NCBI RefSeq assembly: GCF_000003815.2
Contig: NC_049993.1
Span: forward strand, 6,344,489-6,408,488
Length of the DNA stretch: 64,000 nt
Direction: 5' to 3'
Origin: Branchiostoma floridae
Taxonomy: Eukaryota > Chordata > Leptocardii > Amphioxiformes > Branchiostomatidae
Below, piece by piece: positions 11,401 to 23,300 of the stretch. A program made the position numbers and the translations under genes. The notes under the pieces were generated by a model, which was not told where the DNA came from, did no database searches, and saw only the letters and a program-made list of their open reading frames with translations. How positions within the stretch are numbered: the first letter of the stretch is position 1; each line of letters opens with the position of its first letter.

Positions 11401-14400
11401 TTTGGTAAGAAGGTATTGGACGATAAAAGATTTTGCGGTATGATGCCGCCAACAGACAAATATTTTCTACAAAATTCTTGGACGTCTCACCCATCATACA
11501 CATGCCTTTTGGAACTGACACTGTTTTTCCCTGCGCCCCCCTCCCCTCCAGGTATCTGCCACCTTTGCGGCTAGCCTGGTGATCAGTCCTGCCGTGGGTG
11601 CGTACGTGGGGAGGACGTACGGAGACAACCTGGTGATCGCCCTGTCCTCCGCCATCGCTCTGCTGGACGTGCTGTTTATACTCGTCGCTGTGCCCGAGTC
11701 CTTGCCTGAGAAAATCCGACCAGCCTCCTGGGGGGCTTCCATATCCTGGGAGCAGGCAGATCCATTTGCTGTGAGTAGAAGTCAGAGAATTTTTTTTTCA
11801 TTTTGATTTTTTAATTCTTAACTTTATCCAGTACAAAAAGTATCACGTATCGACAAAACTACTGCGAGCAGGCCGATCCATTTGCTGTGAGTAGGTGTCA
11901 GAGATTTTTTTTTCTTTATTCAGTAAACAGTACCTACAAAACAACATGTACATGACAAAGGAGGTACGAATTTCAGATCTAACCGAGTCATTTAAGGAAA
12001 TCTAAGGGATGACAGTCATTGGCATGTGCTGGCGATTTATTAATGTAAGTGTTTTGTACAAAGCAATTTGTAAGACAAAAGTTTGACCTTGTACAACAAC
12101 TTGCAATGTGGTGTACAAGTTACAAGATCAGTGTGGTGTACACTACTACACAAACTATTTGTACTGAGGCTGGACTTGTCAGCTGCCAGCTGCTTTGCCT
12201 TCTTCCAGTGTCAACCCATCTCTGTTAAGTTTTGCTTGGGTATTGTAAATCACATACAGTAGAAGCCAGTTACATAATTGCACAGTGGATAATTGTACAT
12301 TTCTGTTAATTGCATGGAATCCCAAGTTCCAAACCCGTGCAGTCCAGCGGGATAATTTTGCATTGTTGACCCATTCGGATTATTGCATGAAATTTTGTTG
12401 GCAAATGGTGTGTGCAATTAAATGGAGTATTTCATCCCCCGATAGCAAGACTGAATTGTTGTTCTGTCCTCAGTCTCCGCAGAAGGTTGGAGAGGTATTG
12501 TTAGTATCAGGTTTCTGTAATACAGAAAGGAAACAGTAGTATTTCATTGCCTGATAGTGACACTTAATTGTTGTTTGGTTCCCAGTCCCTGCGGAAGGTT
12601 GGCCAGGACCAGGTAGTTCTGCTCATCTGTATCACAGTGTTCCTGTCATACCTACCAGAGGCAGGGCAGTACACGTGCATCTTCATCTACCTCAAGGAGG
12701 TCAGTAGAGCAACAGGAGCCTAGTTCTGTATCTTTAGTATGGAGTAAGATGGATCATGAACCTAGCTCTGTGGTCAATTTTAGTCTTAGGGCTTGTGTAA
12801 TGGTAAGTCACAGATCTGTGTCTTAGCTATGGAACATGAACCTTCTTATGCGTGAAAAAGGAGCATTTTTTAATTTAAGTCTAATGGGTTTGAGTCCCAC
12901 CCTGTCTGCATGATGTTGATTAGCTAAACAGCTTTGACTGCAAACAAATAAAGACAAACCAATGTAACAGATCCAGGGCTCGAAATACAGGTGCACCCAA
13001 AATTGGAGCTGTGCACCCAATTTTTTTCTGTGGGTGCACAGGGTGCACCCAAATATTTTCATAGGCTTATGTATGTTAAGATGTCAGTATTTTAAATAAA
13101 CACCATATTCTTGATATCTATGTGTTAGAAAGATAATAAAATGACTGTCATAGTATTTCCGATCTCTGAAGAGCTCCATTCAAATTACTAATTTAGTAGG
13201 TTTGCAATTAAGTTATTCTGATATTCTACTTTATTTTGAATATTTAGAATATTTTGGTGCACCCAATTTTCTAGATTGGGTGCACCAGTGCACCTATTCT
13301 CAAAAATGAATTTCGAGCCCTGAGATCTGAAAAGGAAAACTCTATATGACATCAATGATCTTGTATTCACCTTCTTGTTGAGGTAATTATAACCATTTGG
13401 ATTTGAATATGAGATTAAAAAGCTTAAGCTTCCTGATATGGTTAGATAACAAAGATGTACCTGTTGACATATCAACCTGTGTTGTTTTTCCAGGTGATGG
13501 GTTTTAATGAGGAAGGTGTGGCCAAGTACATTGCTCTTGTAGGGGTGCTGTCTGTCTTTGCACAGGTAAGATTAACAGATACATGTATTATTTGTTTTGT
13601 ATAAACTATGGATAATTACATGGGGAAAATGCTGCTAGACAATTGTAAGCTTCATAGTGCTGTTGATATGTACTAATGCAGAACCAGAAGAACAGAATTG
13701 ACAAGCAAATTGCAAATATTACAGATGAACTTTTTCTCAAACGTTGTCAGAAGAGACGTCTGCACTGTAACATAAGAAGAAATATTTGTAGAGAGCAGCT
13801 AAGACTCATTGGCTTTGAGTAGGGAAATTCCTAACCTGTTTCCTTATATTGTCATCATTGAGACTGATACTGTTCCTGGGTTAAGTTAAAAAATCTATTA
13901 GTTTTGATTTGTTTAGGTACAGATACACCAGATATTGAGGTCCAGATCTGTACCGAAATGATTTTATAGGTGTTGGTGCAGCTTTGCAAAGACCCTTGCT
14001 GTTCAGTGGAAGATCTGCCCAAGGCTATGAAGGATAGGGATGGATGGAGGGAGAGAGTCATGTTCATCCGCACAACCAGTTTGACCGGATGATGATGATG
14101 TGTACAGTGTACTAGCACACAACCTTATTCAAACACTAAATGAAGGAAACACTAACCCCTTCTGCCTGTTATCTCCCCAGACCCAGCTCCTGTCAGGTCT
14201 GATGAGGATGCTGGGTAACAAGAACACCATCATGGTCGGGCTGGGCTTCCAGATCTTCCAGCTGGCCTGGTACGGGTTTGGGACACAGACCTGGATGATG
14301 TGGGTCGCCGGGGTCATGGCAGCGCTCTCCAGCATCAACTACCCCTGCATGAGCTCCATAGTATCAAACAATGCAGATGCAGATCAACAAGGTAAGCATA

Positions 14401-15590
14401 GCAAATTATCATGGAAGCTCATCTGTGTTGGTAGTAATCATAGTACAATGCTAAACCTTCTTCCAGCACAAAGGTATACACAGATCAAATTTTCAACAAT
14501 TACTGTCACCTTCAATACTGACTTTTACCAGTTTACATTCTGAAGTGATTGGTCATCAGTATTGGTCTTGAAGAAGGCAACAGTGGTTGTTGAAATTTGA
14601 TCTGTGTATACCTTTGTGTTGGAAGAAAGTTCAACATTGTACTATAAGGTAAGCATGATTGAATGATTGAAATAATTGGATATACAGTTCAGGCCCCCCA
14701 TCTTTTGTCAGTGACTTTTGTATGCATTTATAGGATGGTTTGAATGTGTGTACATGCAGTATGATGTAATTTGGCTGAGTTCAGAGGAACCATATATATT
14801 TGAACATGTTGTTATTTAAGAATATCAGGGTCTCAATAGATACGGTTCTATGAAATGCTGAACCACCTCAAAATGACTGCAATGGAAATGACATGCCTCC
14901 TGTCTCCCTGTCCCCAGGTGTAGTACAGGGGATTATTACAGGTATACGGGGACTGTGCAATGGGCTGGGACCGGCGCTCTTTGGCTTCATCTTCTTCGTG
15001 TTTGACGTAGACCTGAACAAGTTGGACAGTCCAACATCTGCGACCAATAAGACGTTAGCAGACCCAACAGCACAGGTGAGCAGTTATTGATACCTGTACA
15101 TATTTACAAAGGCAACATTTGAAGTTTATTTCTGAATGTCTTGATGAGGCATTTTTTTTTGCACAATATTCATTTCATGCCAATCAATGTTGCTTCCAAA
15201 GCAGATCATAAAATAATTTGCAAAAGAAACATAACAATACTTCTAGATTACTTGTGAATGCAAATGTTACATCTGTATTTCTGTATTATCTTTGAACATG
15301 TAAAAAGATATTTCCCTAAAAAGTTTATAACATCTTCCACATGACATATTTGAGGTTACTTAATGTGATACTGAAACTGTGCAAATGTTTTCTATCCACA
15401 GAGTATAATACAAGGACCGCCCTTCGTGTTCGGTGCCATCCTGGTTATCCTAGCGCTGCTTGTTGCATTCTTTATTCCCGAACATTCCTCGAAATACGAC
15501 CATTCGTTAAGGTCGTCTGCTAAACGGACACTAATGGTGACGGAGGGTGGGGAAGAGCCGTTGTTACAGGTGGACTCTGACAACCCGTGA
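5406..15590 (+). CDS. MFSD14-like: Major facilitator transporter, MFSD14A/B (HIAT1) family, complete
   Basis: Eleven exons with matching phases: 5406-5492, 6998-7093, 8078-8140, 8661-8788, 11045-11159, 11552-11770, 12586-12699, 13494-13565, 14181-14391, 14918-15075 and 15402-15590, encoding 483 residues (the human protein has about 490). The sequence follows human HIAT1 closely by memory. It begins with a lysine-rich cytoplasmic tail (GKKRKK), then FLEFFAWGLLT in TM1, FLMNGLIQGVKG, the MFS loop signature LIGALSDVWGRKSFLLL, FAYVADIT, VAVPESLPEK, SWEQADPF and GIRGLCNGLGPALFGF. The C-terminal tail ends in an acidic EEPLLQ motif like that of the vertebrate protein. The family is an orphan twelve-helix solute transporter of intracellular membranes; the substrate is not known from sequence. 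The start codon is the first in frame with the conserved lysine-rich tail. The introns hold many short transposable elements, and two exon boundaries have decayed duplicate copies (11749-11923, 12426-12640). Confidence 0.96.
5970..6013. repeat. 13-bp hairpin, CAAGGAGGTT family
   Basis: GCAAGGAGGTTTT at 5970-5982 pairs with AAAACCTCCTTGC at 6001-6013. It lies in intron 1 of the transporter gene and is related to the hairpin at 4469-4508. Confidence 0.75.
6263..6431. mobile_element. Short inverted-repeat element with a telomere-like interior
   Basis: CACCTGGACAGTT at 6263 is mirrored by AACTGTCCAGGTA ending at 6431. The interior contains degenerate GGTTAGGG/GGGTTAT words. It resembles a MITE; no target duplication was established. 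Confidence 0.5.
7201..7598. mobile_element. MITE-like element with about 50-bp imperfect terminal inverted repeats
   Basis: The left end TTTCTCACGCGGCGGCCATG (from 7207) is mirrored at the right end by CATGGCCGCCGCGTGAGAAC (from 7574), and similarity continues inward to about 50 bp on each side. About 400 bp in all, with no transposase-like frame. It lies in intron 2 of the transporter gene. Confidence 0.7.
8345..8645. mobile_element. Partial copy of the GAAGGCAACAGTGG inverted-repeat element
   Basis: The block containing AAGAAGGCAACAGTGG and GTTGAAAATTTGATCTGTG (about 8378-8415) and a terminal GTGTTGGAAGAAAGTATAGC (about 8606) match the arms of the better preserved copies at 14436-14647 and 16470-16690. 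It appears rearranged. It lies directly upstream of the exon 4 acceptor at 8660. Confidence 0.6.
9185..9262 (-). mobile_element. tRNA-derived SINE head or tRNA pseudogene
   Basis: Read on the minus strand, the block carries a box A-like TGGCTTAGTGG and a box B-like GGGATCGAATCC at the spacing of an internal RNA polymerase III promoter. The acceptor arm does not pair convincingly, so a working tRNA is unlikely. Confidence 0.5.
9503..10272. mobile_element. Non-autonomous DNA element built from nested palindromes
   Basis: The left end (TGTCAGGGTAGAGACTCCGA, from about 9501) and the right end (AGAGTCTGTGCCCTGACA, ending about 10270) are mutual inverted copies. Inward from both ends are runs of perfect short palindromes in alternation: GATCCCGATCGGGATC, CTCTGTCGACAGAG, CTCTACCGGTAGAG and GTAGAATCGGCGATTCTAC. 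The left array covers about 9505-9750 and the right about 10145-10258, with an AT-rich centre of about 370 bp. No protein is encoded. The flanks are AT-rich (ATATATAT), so the target duplication cannot be resolved. Confidence 0.75.
10285..10470 (+). repeat. Direct repeat of about 35 bp
   Basis: ACAGCTTCCATTTTTTCTGA occurs at about 10290 and again at about 10439, each followed by a similar TTCYGRTTGG tail. The two copies are about 150 bp apart, beside the palindromic element. Confidence 0.6.
10800..11011. mobile_element. MITE with TACTGTAAATGCA / TTACAGTA ends
   Basis: A 212-bp element with ends TACTGTAAATGCAGAAATG and CACTTACAGTA and an interior of TTCGCGGTGG / CCGCGAA words. A second copy in the opposite orientation lies at 53710-53920. 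It ends 33 bp before transporter exon 5. Confidence 0.85.
11749..11923 (+). repeat. Duplicated 3' end of transporter exon 6 with its splice donor
   Basis: The end of exon 6 and its donor (AGATCCATTTGCTGTGAGTA at 11758-11777) recur about 118 bp downstream as CGATCCATTTGCTGTGAGTA. Similarity continues through GTCAGAGA and a T-run. The second copy keeps a GTGAGT donor but has no acceptor of its own nearby. It is a short tandem duplication across an exon-intron boundary. Confidence 0.85.
12426..12640 (+). pseudogene. Decayed duplicate of the start of transporter exon 7
   Basis: The acceptor region and first codons of exon 7 (from 12540; acceptor AG at 12584-12585) have a degenerate copy about 112 bp upstream. 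That copy has its own acceptor-like CTGTCCTCAG and the codons of SPQKVGE against SLRKVGQ in the working exon. It reads to an in-frame TAG after 22 codons and loses similarity past about 50 bp. Use of this acceptor would truncate the transporter, so it is best read as a pseudo-exon. Confidence 0.75.
12974..13322. mobile_element. hAT-like MITE with CAGGGCTCGAAAT ends
   Basis: CAGGGCTCGAAAT at 12974 is mirrored by ATTTCGAGCCCTG ending at 13322. Subterminal GTGCACCCAA words are repeated in both orientations. It is 349 bp with no coding capacity. The CAGGG terminus is typical of hAT. Flanking AGATC words are similar, but a clean 8-bp duplication is not seen. Confidence 0.75.
14436..14647. mobile_element. 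MITE with about 80-bp terminal inverted repeats (GAAGGCAACAGTGG family)
   Basis: The left arm (TAGTACAATGCTAAACCTTC..., ending near a TACTGTCACCTTC word) and the right arm (GAAGGCAACAGTGG... to TTCAACATTGTACTATA) are long inverted copies around a short loop. Related copies lie at 8345-8645 and 16470-16690. It lies in intron 9 of the transporter gene. Confidence 0.75.
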
Positions 15591-16229
15591 TGCTTTTCTC
15601 AATCAGACTTGTGATCTGGGAATTTGTGATGCTGTTCTCAATTAGACCCATGATCTGACATACCGAGATGCTGTACTGAACTTGTGATCTGGCAATCCAT
15701 GAGGATGTTTCAAATTGATTCGTGATCTGGCAATCCACATGTGCAAGTACTGAGGCTGTATCCGGATCTATATTAGCTTATGGACAAGCTAATCTATCAC
15801 AAGAACGACAGATGCTATGTACAGCGCATACATGTTCCTCATGGACAAAATGTACAGGGAGGTCCCAGTGACTGAGTGAGCCACTGTTTCAAATTGTGGG
15901 TGCAGGATTATCAATTTCCAATTCTCATAAACATCATCTCTCTTTAACTTAACCCTTTATCAGACAACCATCATTGCAAATACATTGTAAGACTTAGTGT
16001 TACACAAATGAAAAAGTTTCATTTCCCAGGTTTTGACTGGATTGTGACTCAAAACACGAGCAGCCTTGTGCAAATTGATGATGAAAATGTACTGAAAATT
16101 ATTTCTTACACTGGTTGTAAAAGGATATAGTACATGATGTACAAATGTATGTGCAGGTTCAATGTACCAGTGAAACTTTTCCTAGGTCTTTGGAACAAGT
16201 ACAATGAACAGTGGACCATTGCATAACGC

Positions 16230-16400
16230 CCTGTACTTAGAACTGAAAGCCCGTCTGGTAGTGAGGTACTACAGCTGGGATTGGAACCCTCAACCTTTAG
16301 GTCCAGAAGTAGGATGGCTATACATGATGCTGATGGACAGTGACTCGGGACAGAGTTATCCAGCTGATGGATTCTGTGTGACACCTGACCTCTCCAGTAG
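16230..16400 (-). mobile_element. Possible tRNA-derived SINE fragment
   Basis: On the minus strand GAGGGTTCCAATCCCAGC resembles a box B. A matching box A is only weakly visible. Support is limited. Confidence 0.3.
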
Positions 16401-16469
16401 AATGTGCATGTGGAACCTCATGTTGATGATTTAGTATCCCTCACAAAAACAAATCCATTGTACAGTGCT

Positions 16470-16690
16470 AAACTTTCTTCCAACACTAAAGTGTACATGT
16501 TTTCAACGACCACTGTTGCCTTCTTCTGGATCAATAATGACCAATCACTTCAGAATGTAAAGTTATTGACATGTGATCTTACTAATGCGTGATGTCATCA
16601 ATTGGTCAAACGTGCCAGGAAGTTTATAATGCCTCCAGTTTCTGTCATTAATGATCCCTTAGAAGGCGACAGGGATTGTTGAAAATTATG
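16470..16690. mobile_element. MITE of the GAAGGCAACAGTGG family
   Basis: The left arm GTGCTAAACTTTCTTCCAAC through CACTGTTGCCTTCTTC is mirrored by AGAAGGCGACAGGGATTGTT on the right. It is the same family as 14436-14647, in the 3' flank of the transporter gene. Confidence 0.65.
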
Positions 16691-18083
16691 CACCCAGGAA
16701 AGTTGCATGAAACTTGTTAGGTTGAATTGGAAAGACACTGAAAATTTGAAAGTTGATGCTTCATGGTGCTGAATCCAAAGTCACTGCAGCTTCTCATGTC
16801 AATGAAAGAAGCACAGTATTTATACATGTATATGCTTCCTTGTACACTGTGATGTTACATGGGAAATCATGTCATTTCATGTTCTAAATACGTGTAATTT
16901 GCAATTTAAGTTAATCAGAGTTTACAAGCTCTTAGTGTCTTTTCAACTTTGAATTGACCCATGTCCGAAGATGTAATGATTGTTTTGATGATTTACATTA
17001 GATATTAAGACTAACATATTCAACGAGAAGAGTTACCTTCAGCTCAAGAAGTTATGTCTGATTGCTTATTTTGGGTATACATGTACATAGATATGAAAAA
17101 TGAAGGAAATATCTTTGTCACCTATGGTTATGTTATGTATAAGGCTGGAAGAGAAAAAAGAAGGCTAGCTGCTGCACCTTGTAGAGAGTAGAAATAACAA
17201 CAAGGCCTGACTGACTTTACTTGTAAGGGACCAAATGTTTCGGTCATGTGGCAGACTCTGTGTAGCCAGCTATCCATGCTAATCTTTCCTGGGTTTACTC
17301 TACTGATCTGTTCTGCGATCGGAGGAGCAAACCTGATATAGAATTGGAAGGATACTGGGCTAGAATCTCTGTTGTCTTGTTCTTCATGTATGTCTTGTTT
17401 TGTTTCAATAGTCCACGCTTCATCAGTCTGGAAATTTTCTTGTGTCCATGTCTACGGGAGAGTCATGGCTGACCTGATTTACAGTGCTAAAAAAATTGTG
17501 GAGAGAAAAAGAAAAGAGTAGAAAGTTCACATTTTACTTATATAGTAACGTTGCTGTAGAAATTTTCTGGGGTCATTATTATTCAATGGATGAAGTTTTA
17601 AACTGGTACAGCCATCCTCCAGCAACCCTATCTCAGGAGAAATATTTCTTTTTGTTGTGTTTAGAAAAAAATTCATGTACTGTTGCAGCTTTGTGTGTAT
17701 GTTACAGTGTAACCACATGATTCAAACAAGATATACTTACCATACGGAATGTGAAGTTAACTTATGATATTATGTATTTGTTAACTGGTAACACGATAGT
17801 CAGTGTTTTTATTGTCTTGTATTAAGAACATAACCTTGTTGCTGCAAAATAGCCTATTATGATATCGATATTCTCATGTTTTGCTAATATAAATGATGAT
17901 TAAATCACTGTTGTGACAACATGTCATTGTGATGAGCTTTTACTGGACTTCGGATAATTTCTGTGTGTGGTTGGCCTGGAAGAAAGTCTGTCATCAATTT
18001 TTGCTTTTCTTGTCGAGAATGAGAGAGTTTCAGTCATTTTATGTCTGTAAGGATGCTGTAGTGTTATTACACAGACATGAGCT

Positions 18084-19236
18084 GTCGGCACGGTTCAAAA
18101 GAGACGCCACACGGCGGAATGAAGTACTGCAACCGCAGTGTTTTCAGACGTCAGCTTGCACCGATGAGTCAGAGTTGTTACTGTTTCTGCCAACGTCTCG
18201 CCCGAGGTTTCTGCTGTACTATACGCAGCGTGCCAGATGCGCAACAGAAAAAGGCATCACGGCAAATTTGAAGTAATGATTACGGTATGAAGTGTTTTCT
18301 ACTGACGGGACCATCTGAGGGAATGTCGAATGAAGGACTGAGGTAGTAGGACTGAGGTGGATTTCTATGTAAGTGGCGTCTTGAACTATCACTCCTGAGT
18401 TTTACGTACCACTACAGGCCATGTTCTCTCTTTAGTGGATCATCTGTTCCAAAGATATGTCGTTAAAATCTGATATCGTAGCATCAACGTTAGTCACGAG
18501 CAGTGTTGACATACGCGCATTCTGCGCGGTTCAAAAGAGACACTATACGGCTGACTGAGGTACTGCAGTCTACGCTTCTTGCAAATCCCATCATTTACTC
18601 GGCTTGTGTGGCCCAAAGTAACGCAAACGATCCCATGAGCCACAGCACAGTCTTTTAGATACAATGAAGCGAATTATCCACTGCAGGAGAGTCAGTTACG
18701 TTTTAGATCGGCAATCGGTTATACGGTGAGGTATCAGTATGATTTTCATGTGGGTAATCAGGACATAATAAGGTTAAACTGTGACCTCAATATCCAAGGT
18801 CGAGTTCTAAGGTCACTTCTATGTCCTGATAATACAAATAATACCATATAATACGATGTAACCGATTGTTGATCTATGAACTAAAGAACCGTCCTGTGAT
18901 TGATTCCCCCTTCTATGCACACACAAAAAAGATGTCTTTGTGTAGTGTTTTTGGTTTGCTTCTTTTCTCATCCTTTTTTATTGTCGCCACTTTGGTCCAC
19001 ATTTACCGTGTATGAATAAATGGGTTTACTTACATCTCTATCAGTCTAACTAGTCAAAGTATCCAGTTGTTGCCACCCTTTTTGTTTGTAAGTATTTGTA
19101 AAGTCGCGCTGTACTTTTGTTGTGTCAAGAAAGATTGTTCTAAATGCGCGCATGGACCTATTTTTACTTCGCCAGAAGCTGCCTGCAGTACTTCAGTTAG
19201 CCGTATAGTGTCGCTTTTGAACCGTGTATTAAAGAA
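18084..19236. repeat. Three copies of a GGTTCAAAAGAGAC repeat, one inverted
   Basis: The core CGGTTCAAAAGAGAC followed by a TACGGC...GTACTGCA block occurs at about 18090 and 18529 on the plus strand and inverted at about 19185-19236. The last two could be ends of one element of about 700 bp. No coding region is seen between them. Confidence 0.6.
18748..18838. repeat. Foldback element with ATCAGGACATA arms
   Basis: AATCAGGACATA at about 18754 is mirrored by TATGTCCTGATAAT at about 18821, with inner GTGACCT/AAGGTCAC words also paired. It resembles a short MITE. Confidence 0.5.
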
Positions 19237-20179
19237 CAGATTACTTTTTGGTCTTAGGTGTCGCCCTGATATCCACGCTACAAAATAGGATATATTAACA
19301 ATACGATCGACTTTAGATTTTAGAAAAGATGGCATGAAGAAAGGTAGCAATATTTTCCGTCCTGCAGTGTGTGAGACTAGACATATATGCTACAATATCT
19401 CTATTACTACTTTATTTCATGGCTATTTTTCCAGTTAAGTGGATATGGTAACAGGCAAACTAGCTGAACAATACCCCCCCCCCCCCTTCAGATATAGGTA
19501 TATATTGAATTCTATTTGCAATTACTTTTGCAGCTTTTGTACGTCCATCAGGTCTTAGCATAAAGAGAACTCATGCATCTGCTTCGACGTTAACATCGTC
19601 TGACAGCCTATAGTGTCTACTAGTCTCTACCAGACTCCCGCTGATGGCAAATAGTAATAGGAGAAATTGGTCAAGTTAGGAATAAAAGCCTAGTAGGAGT
19701 TAATTGGCCTAGAAGTGAACTGGGATAGACTTCAAATGACTGCCTGAAATCCCATGCTAACTTACTTGTCCCTATTTATTTGACCAAATTCTACTCTCTT
19801 TTTTTTTCCGACGGACACGTCTGCTTGGAAAACGTTAACTGATCTTGTCACATGACACCGACAGCTCCGGCATGTAACGACAAACAAACCTACTATCCTC
19901 CTCAAGTTTCAACACCACGTCATAGCTCAGGTCAAACATGTATACCGCAATGCTTTGCGGGCCAACAGTCAGTGTTTACACTAAACAACCTGCGCTTTCC
20001 TACTTCCAGGTAACGTTATGGTGTATCTTAGCCTAACTTATAGGTAGTTATTTGTGACGAAAACGTTGCAGGGAAACTTCGAAGCGTACAAGCTGAGCTG
20101 GCGTCGACGCCAGAAAGGTATACGTAAATAATGTCAGAACAAGTAGTACTTAGGCGAATAAGGGGAACCGCGAAAGCTG

Positions 20180-20337
20180 ATAATGCTATTGACTTACTTC
20201 CGGGTAGCGTATTGTTACTTTTAGATACTTATATTGATCTGCTCGACTTGTGTTGTCGATAGAACGACAGCAACACCGAATGGCTTAACTCTCCAGACAA
20301 CAGGCATCATCGCGATCGGCGCTAGGACAGGGAGAAG
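20180..20337 (+). promoter_or_regulatory. Putative promoter and 5' leader of the death-domain caspase
   Basis: The region before the start codon at 20338 contains ACTTCCGG (about 20195), an ETS-type site, and moderate CpG content. No TATA box is evident near a plausible start. Its position alone gives the assignment. Confidence 0.4.
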
Positions 20338-23300
20338 ATGGCATCAGCTGGTATGTGTACAACTTCTGATATATCATCACATGTTATGTGCTTTGGTTAT
20401 CACTTATAGTCTAACGATGATCAAGCAGAGGTTAGGCTCCGGGCTGTTATGGACATCTTTAGATAAACTTTATCCTATCGTTGTGCTGTTGTATGGGTTT
20501 GCACGGTACAATGTATGGCAGAAACTATACACAAAAGTACAAAATAAAGGTATAGTGTAAAACTTAACACCCTAGTTATAATAGCAATATGTCTTGGTAT
20601 AATGTAACTTGTTAGGTTTTCGTGCTTTCGTCAGGTCAACGACGGACATAAAGAAAACTTGACAAAATAGAAATCCCGATGAAAATGCATAAAAGACGTA
20701 AAAAACAGACCTAGAAAAGATCATGGGGCCCCCGTCATGGGGCAACATAGGTATTTACTATACGTGTCTTTTGTCAGACGGTATTTGCAAATGTTGACCT
20801 CGGCCTTTTATCCTTACTTTTCTAATCCAAAGCGCAAACATCACACGGGGCGAAACGCTACCGTCGTACAAAGTACAATGTTCAAAGGTACATGTAGTCT
20901 TGATCATAACGTTTGCAATAACAAACCGTTTATCTTTCTGCAAATCAAAGGAAAAAACATCTTCCCGGTGAATTTGGCAAAGAAGTTGGGGAACGAGTGG
21001 AGCACTCTGGGTCTGCTCCTGGGTCTGGAGTGGAGTCAGGTCAACATTCTTCGAGATCAGCACTCCCACAACTTACTTGTTGCCATCCAGGCGATGCTGC
21101 AGAAATGGTTGGATGGAGCAGGAGACAAGAGCACAGAGGAGAGGGTTGGTTAATAAGTTGTCTCTTCTTTTGGACATTATTGTCTGAGGATTCATGCTGA
21201 GAGTCGAATATATCGTACTCGAAGTTCAGATTGTACGTACAGTCTGTGTGATTCCTTAAGCTTAAACTAGCTAGGGAATATTAGAGCTTTTCTTCATGTC
21301 TGACAGTATTTTGGCTGATATATATGTTTACCCGCCCTTTTGACCTAAGAGTTATGACACTGTATATGCGGAGTTTTGTCATTGTACACTTTGAATTAAA
21401 GTATTTACATGTACGTTAGAAACAGCAGCTAATCAGCGCCCTTCGTGAGTGCGGCCGTGTGGACCTGGCAGAGGACATACGCTCGGGAAGAATCGCAGGT
21501 AACAGGCAACGCTCCCTTTTATTGAAACGAATGTCTACTAAATAATTTTTCTAGAAGGCTCAGCATCTTTCTTTAGTTGTGAAGTATTCTTTGGCGTAAT
21601 CGATGAAAGATTTATTGCCCGATATATTACATATCATCTTCTTACATGCGCTGACTGTGTGCATGCAGTTCCAGCCAGTTCCCTAGACTACCCAGTACAG
21701 GACAGTGCAGGTGGCGCCACAGGTAAATGTGTTTGTGGTCCTTAAACTACGGGTAGATAGTCTAAACTTGATCCGTTGAGTTGATGGGCCACACAATGTT
21801 TGATTCTTGACTGATTTTGGTTTGAAACTTAATTCGAAACCCTAGAGTTGTCGGAACAAAGGCTGTACATGTATTTAGATGAACGTGTTCCTCAAGACAG
21901 AGCATCCAGCCGTGACTCATTATTGTTAATTTTCAGTAAGTCGCAGTTTTCTTGCGTTGGATGGAATTCCGAAAGTTCCGAGTTTGATACCTACCAACAG
22001 GTAACACGCATGAGCTTACACACTAATCATGTACACATGTTTATAAATGTTATCAGACGGTTGTCGCCTGCCAGCTGGAGCGACAGCAAACCTGACTACT
22101 CGCATGCAGACCCTGACAATCCAGCCGAGCGAAAGAGAAACCTCCTCGTCTCAACCTGCGGTAGGTGAACGGTCTTTGTGAGGAATTTCATAATGATCGA
22201 TATGTCCAAGAACACATGAACAGCTATTCCAAATTATTAAAAGTACTTAGCATTTTAATATTAGACCTTCTATGATGACAGCGAACTTTATTTTATGTGT
22301 ACATATTAGCAAGACATCTCCACGACAGAAGACATATCACTTTCTTTCATATACAGGTTTACCCGGTTCGTTCCAAGGTGGGTCATGCTCTCATCATAAA
22401 CAACATCAAGTTCCCCACCGTGAGAGGTGAAAACAGGAAGGGAATGAAAAAGGACAGTACAGCTTTGGCAGCCGTTCTACAAGACCTTGGCTTTGATGTG
22501 AAGGTCAAGATAGATCTCAGTTCCTATGTAAGTGGCTGTGGTTTCTTCTAGATAACCTTTTCGGCGTTGAATTGTCAAATAAACAGGGGTTATATGTACA
22601 TGTATACGTATAACGTTACGTATATATATAATGTGTACCAAATTGCCAAGAAGACGCCCGGACATGCATGAAGACCCAAGTGGTTTCATACACCCAATTG
22701 TAGATTGTCAGCACACCGCTAATTCAAAAGTCTTCAGTGATGGGGGTTCCCAATCTTCTGGCAGGATGGAAGAGTGTTGCCGACTTTCAGACACCAGCTT
22801 TGTCTCATATCAAAACAGTGACAACATGTGTTTGTTCGATCGATTACATGTAGCTGTTCTAAGAATAAACAGGAAAAGGCCGTACATGAACAGTACAGAC
22901 GGTCACAAGATCGGTACTGTGAGTCAGTGTTTTGTAACCAATTTGAATTTTGCCTACTCAGGAAATGAAGGATGCAATCCGAAAGTTCATCAGCAAGGAC
23001 CACTCCCAGTCCACGTGCCTGCTGCTGTGCGTGATGACTCACGGGAAGGAACAGGAGGCGATGGGGACTGACTGGAAGGGTGTCGGCTTACATAAGGACA
23101 TCATGCTGCCAATCATCAAGTCTGACAACATTCCCTGTCCGAAGGTCTTCATCATGCAGATGTGCAGAGGGAGTACGCTTTTTCCTCCAGTATAAGAAAA
23201 ATACGCGTCTTACAATTGTAGTCATACTCTGGTTGGCTGGACAAGGTTACTCGTATTTTTTTTTCTCATTTTTGTATTCTTAATCTGTAAGATCCTGTAA

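Larger units (their letters stand above)
15591..18080 (+). other. 3' UTR and 3' flank of the MFSD14-like gene
   Basis: No open frame with coding character was found after the stop at 15590. Short tandem phrases such as GTGATCTGGCAATCCA repeat at 15610-15740 just after the stop codon. The poly(A) site was not fixed. Confidence 0.5.

Noticed and set aside
20737-20950. Upstream extension of the death-domain exon frame
   Set aside because: The frame is open by chance before the acceptor at 20949-20950; the first exon 20338-20350 joins in phase and gives a normal death-domain start.
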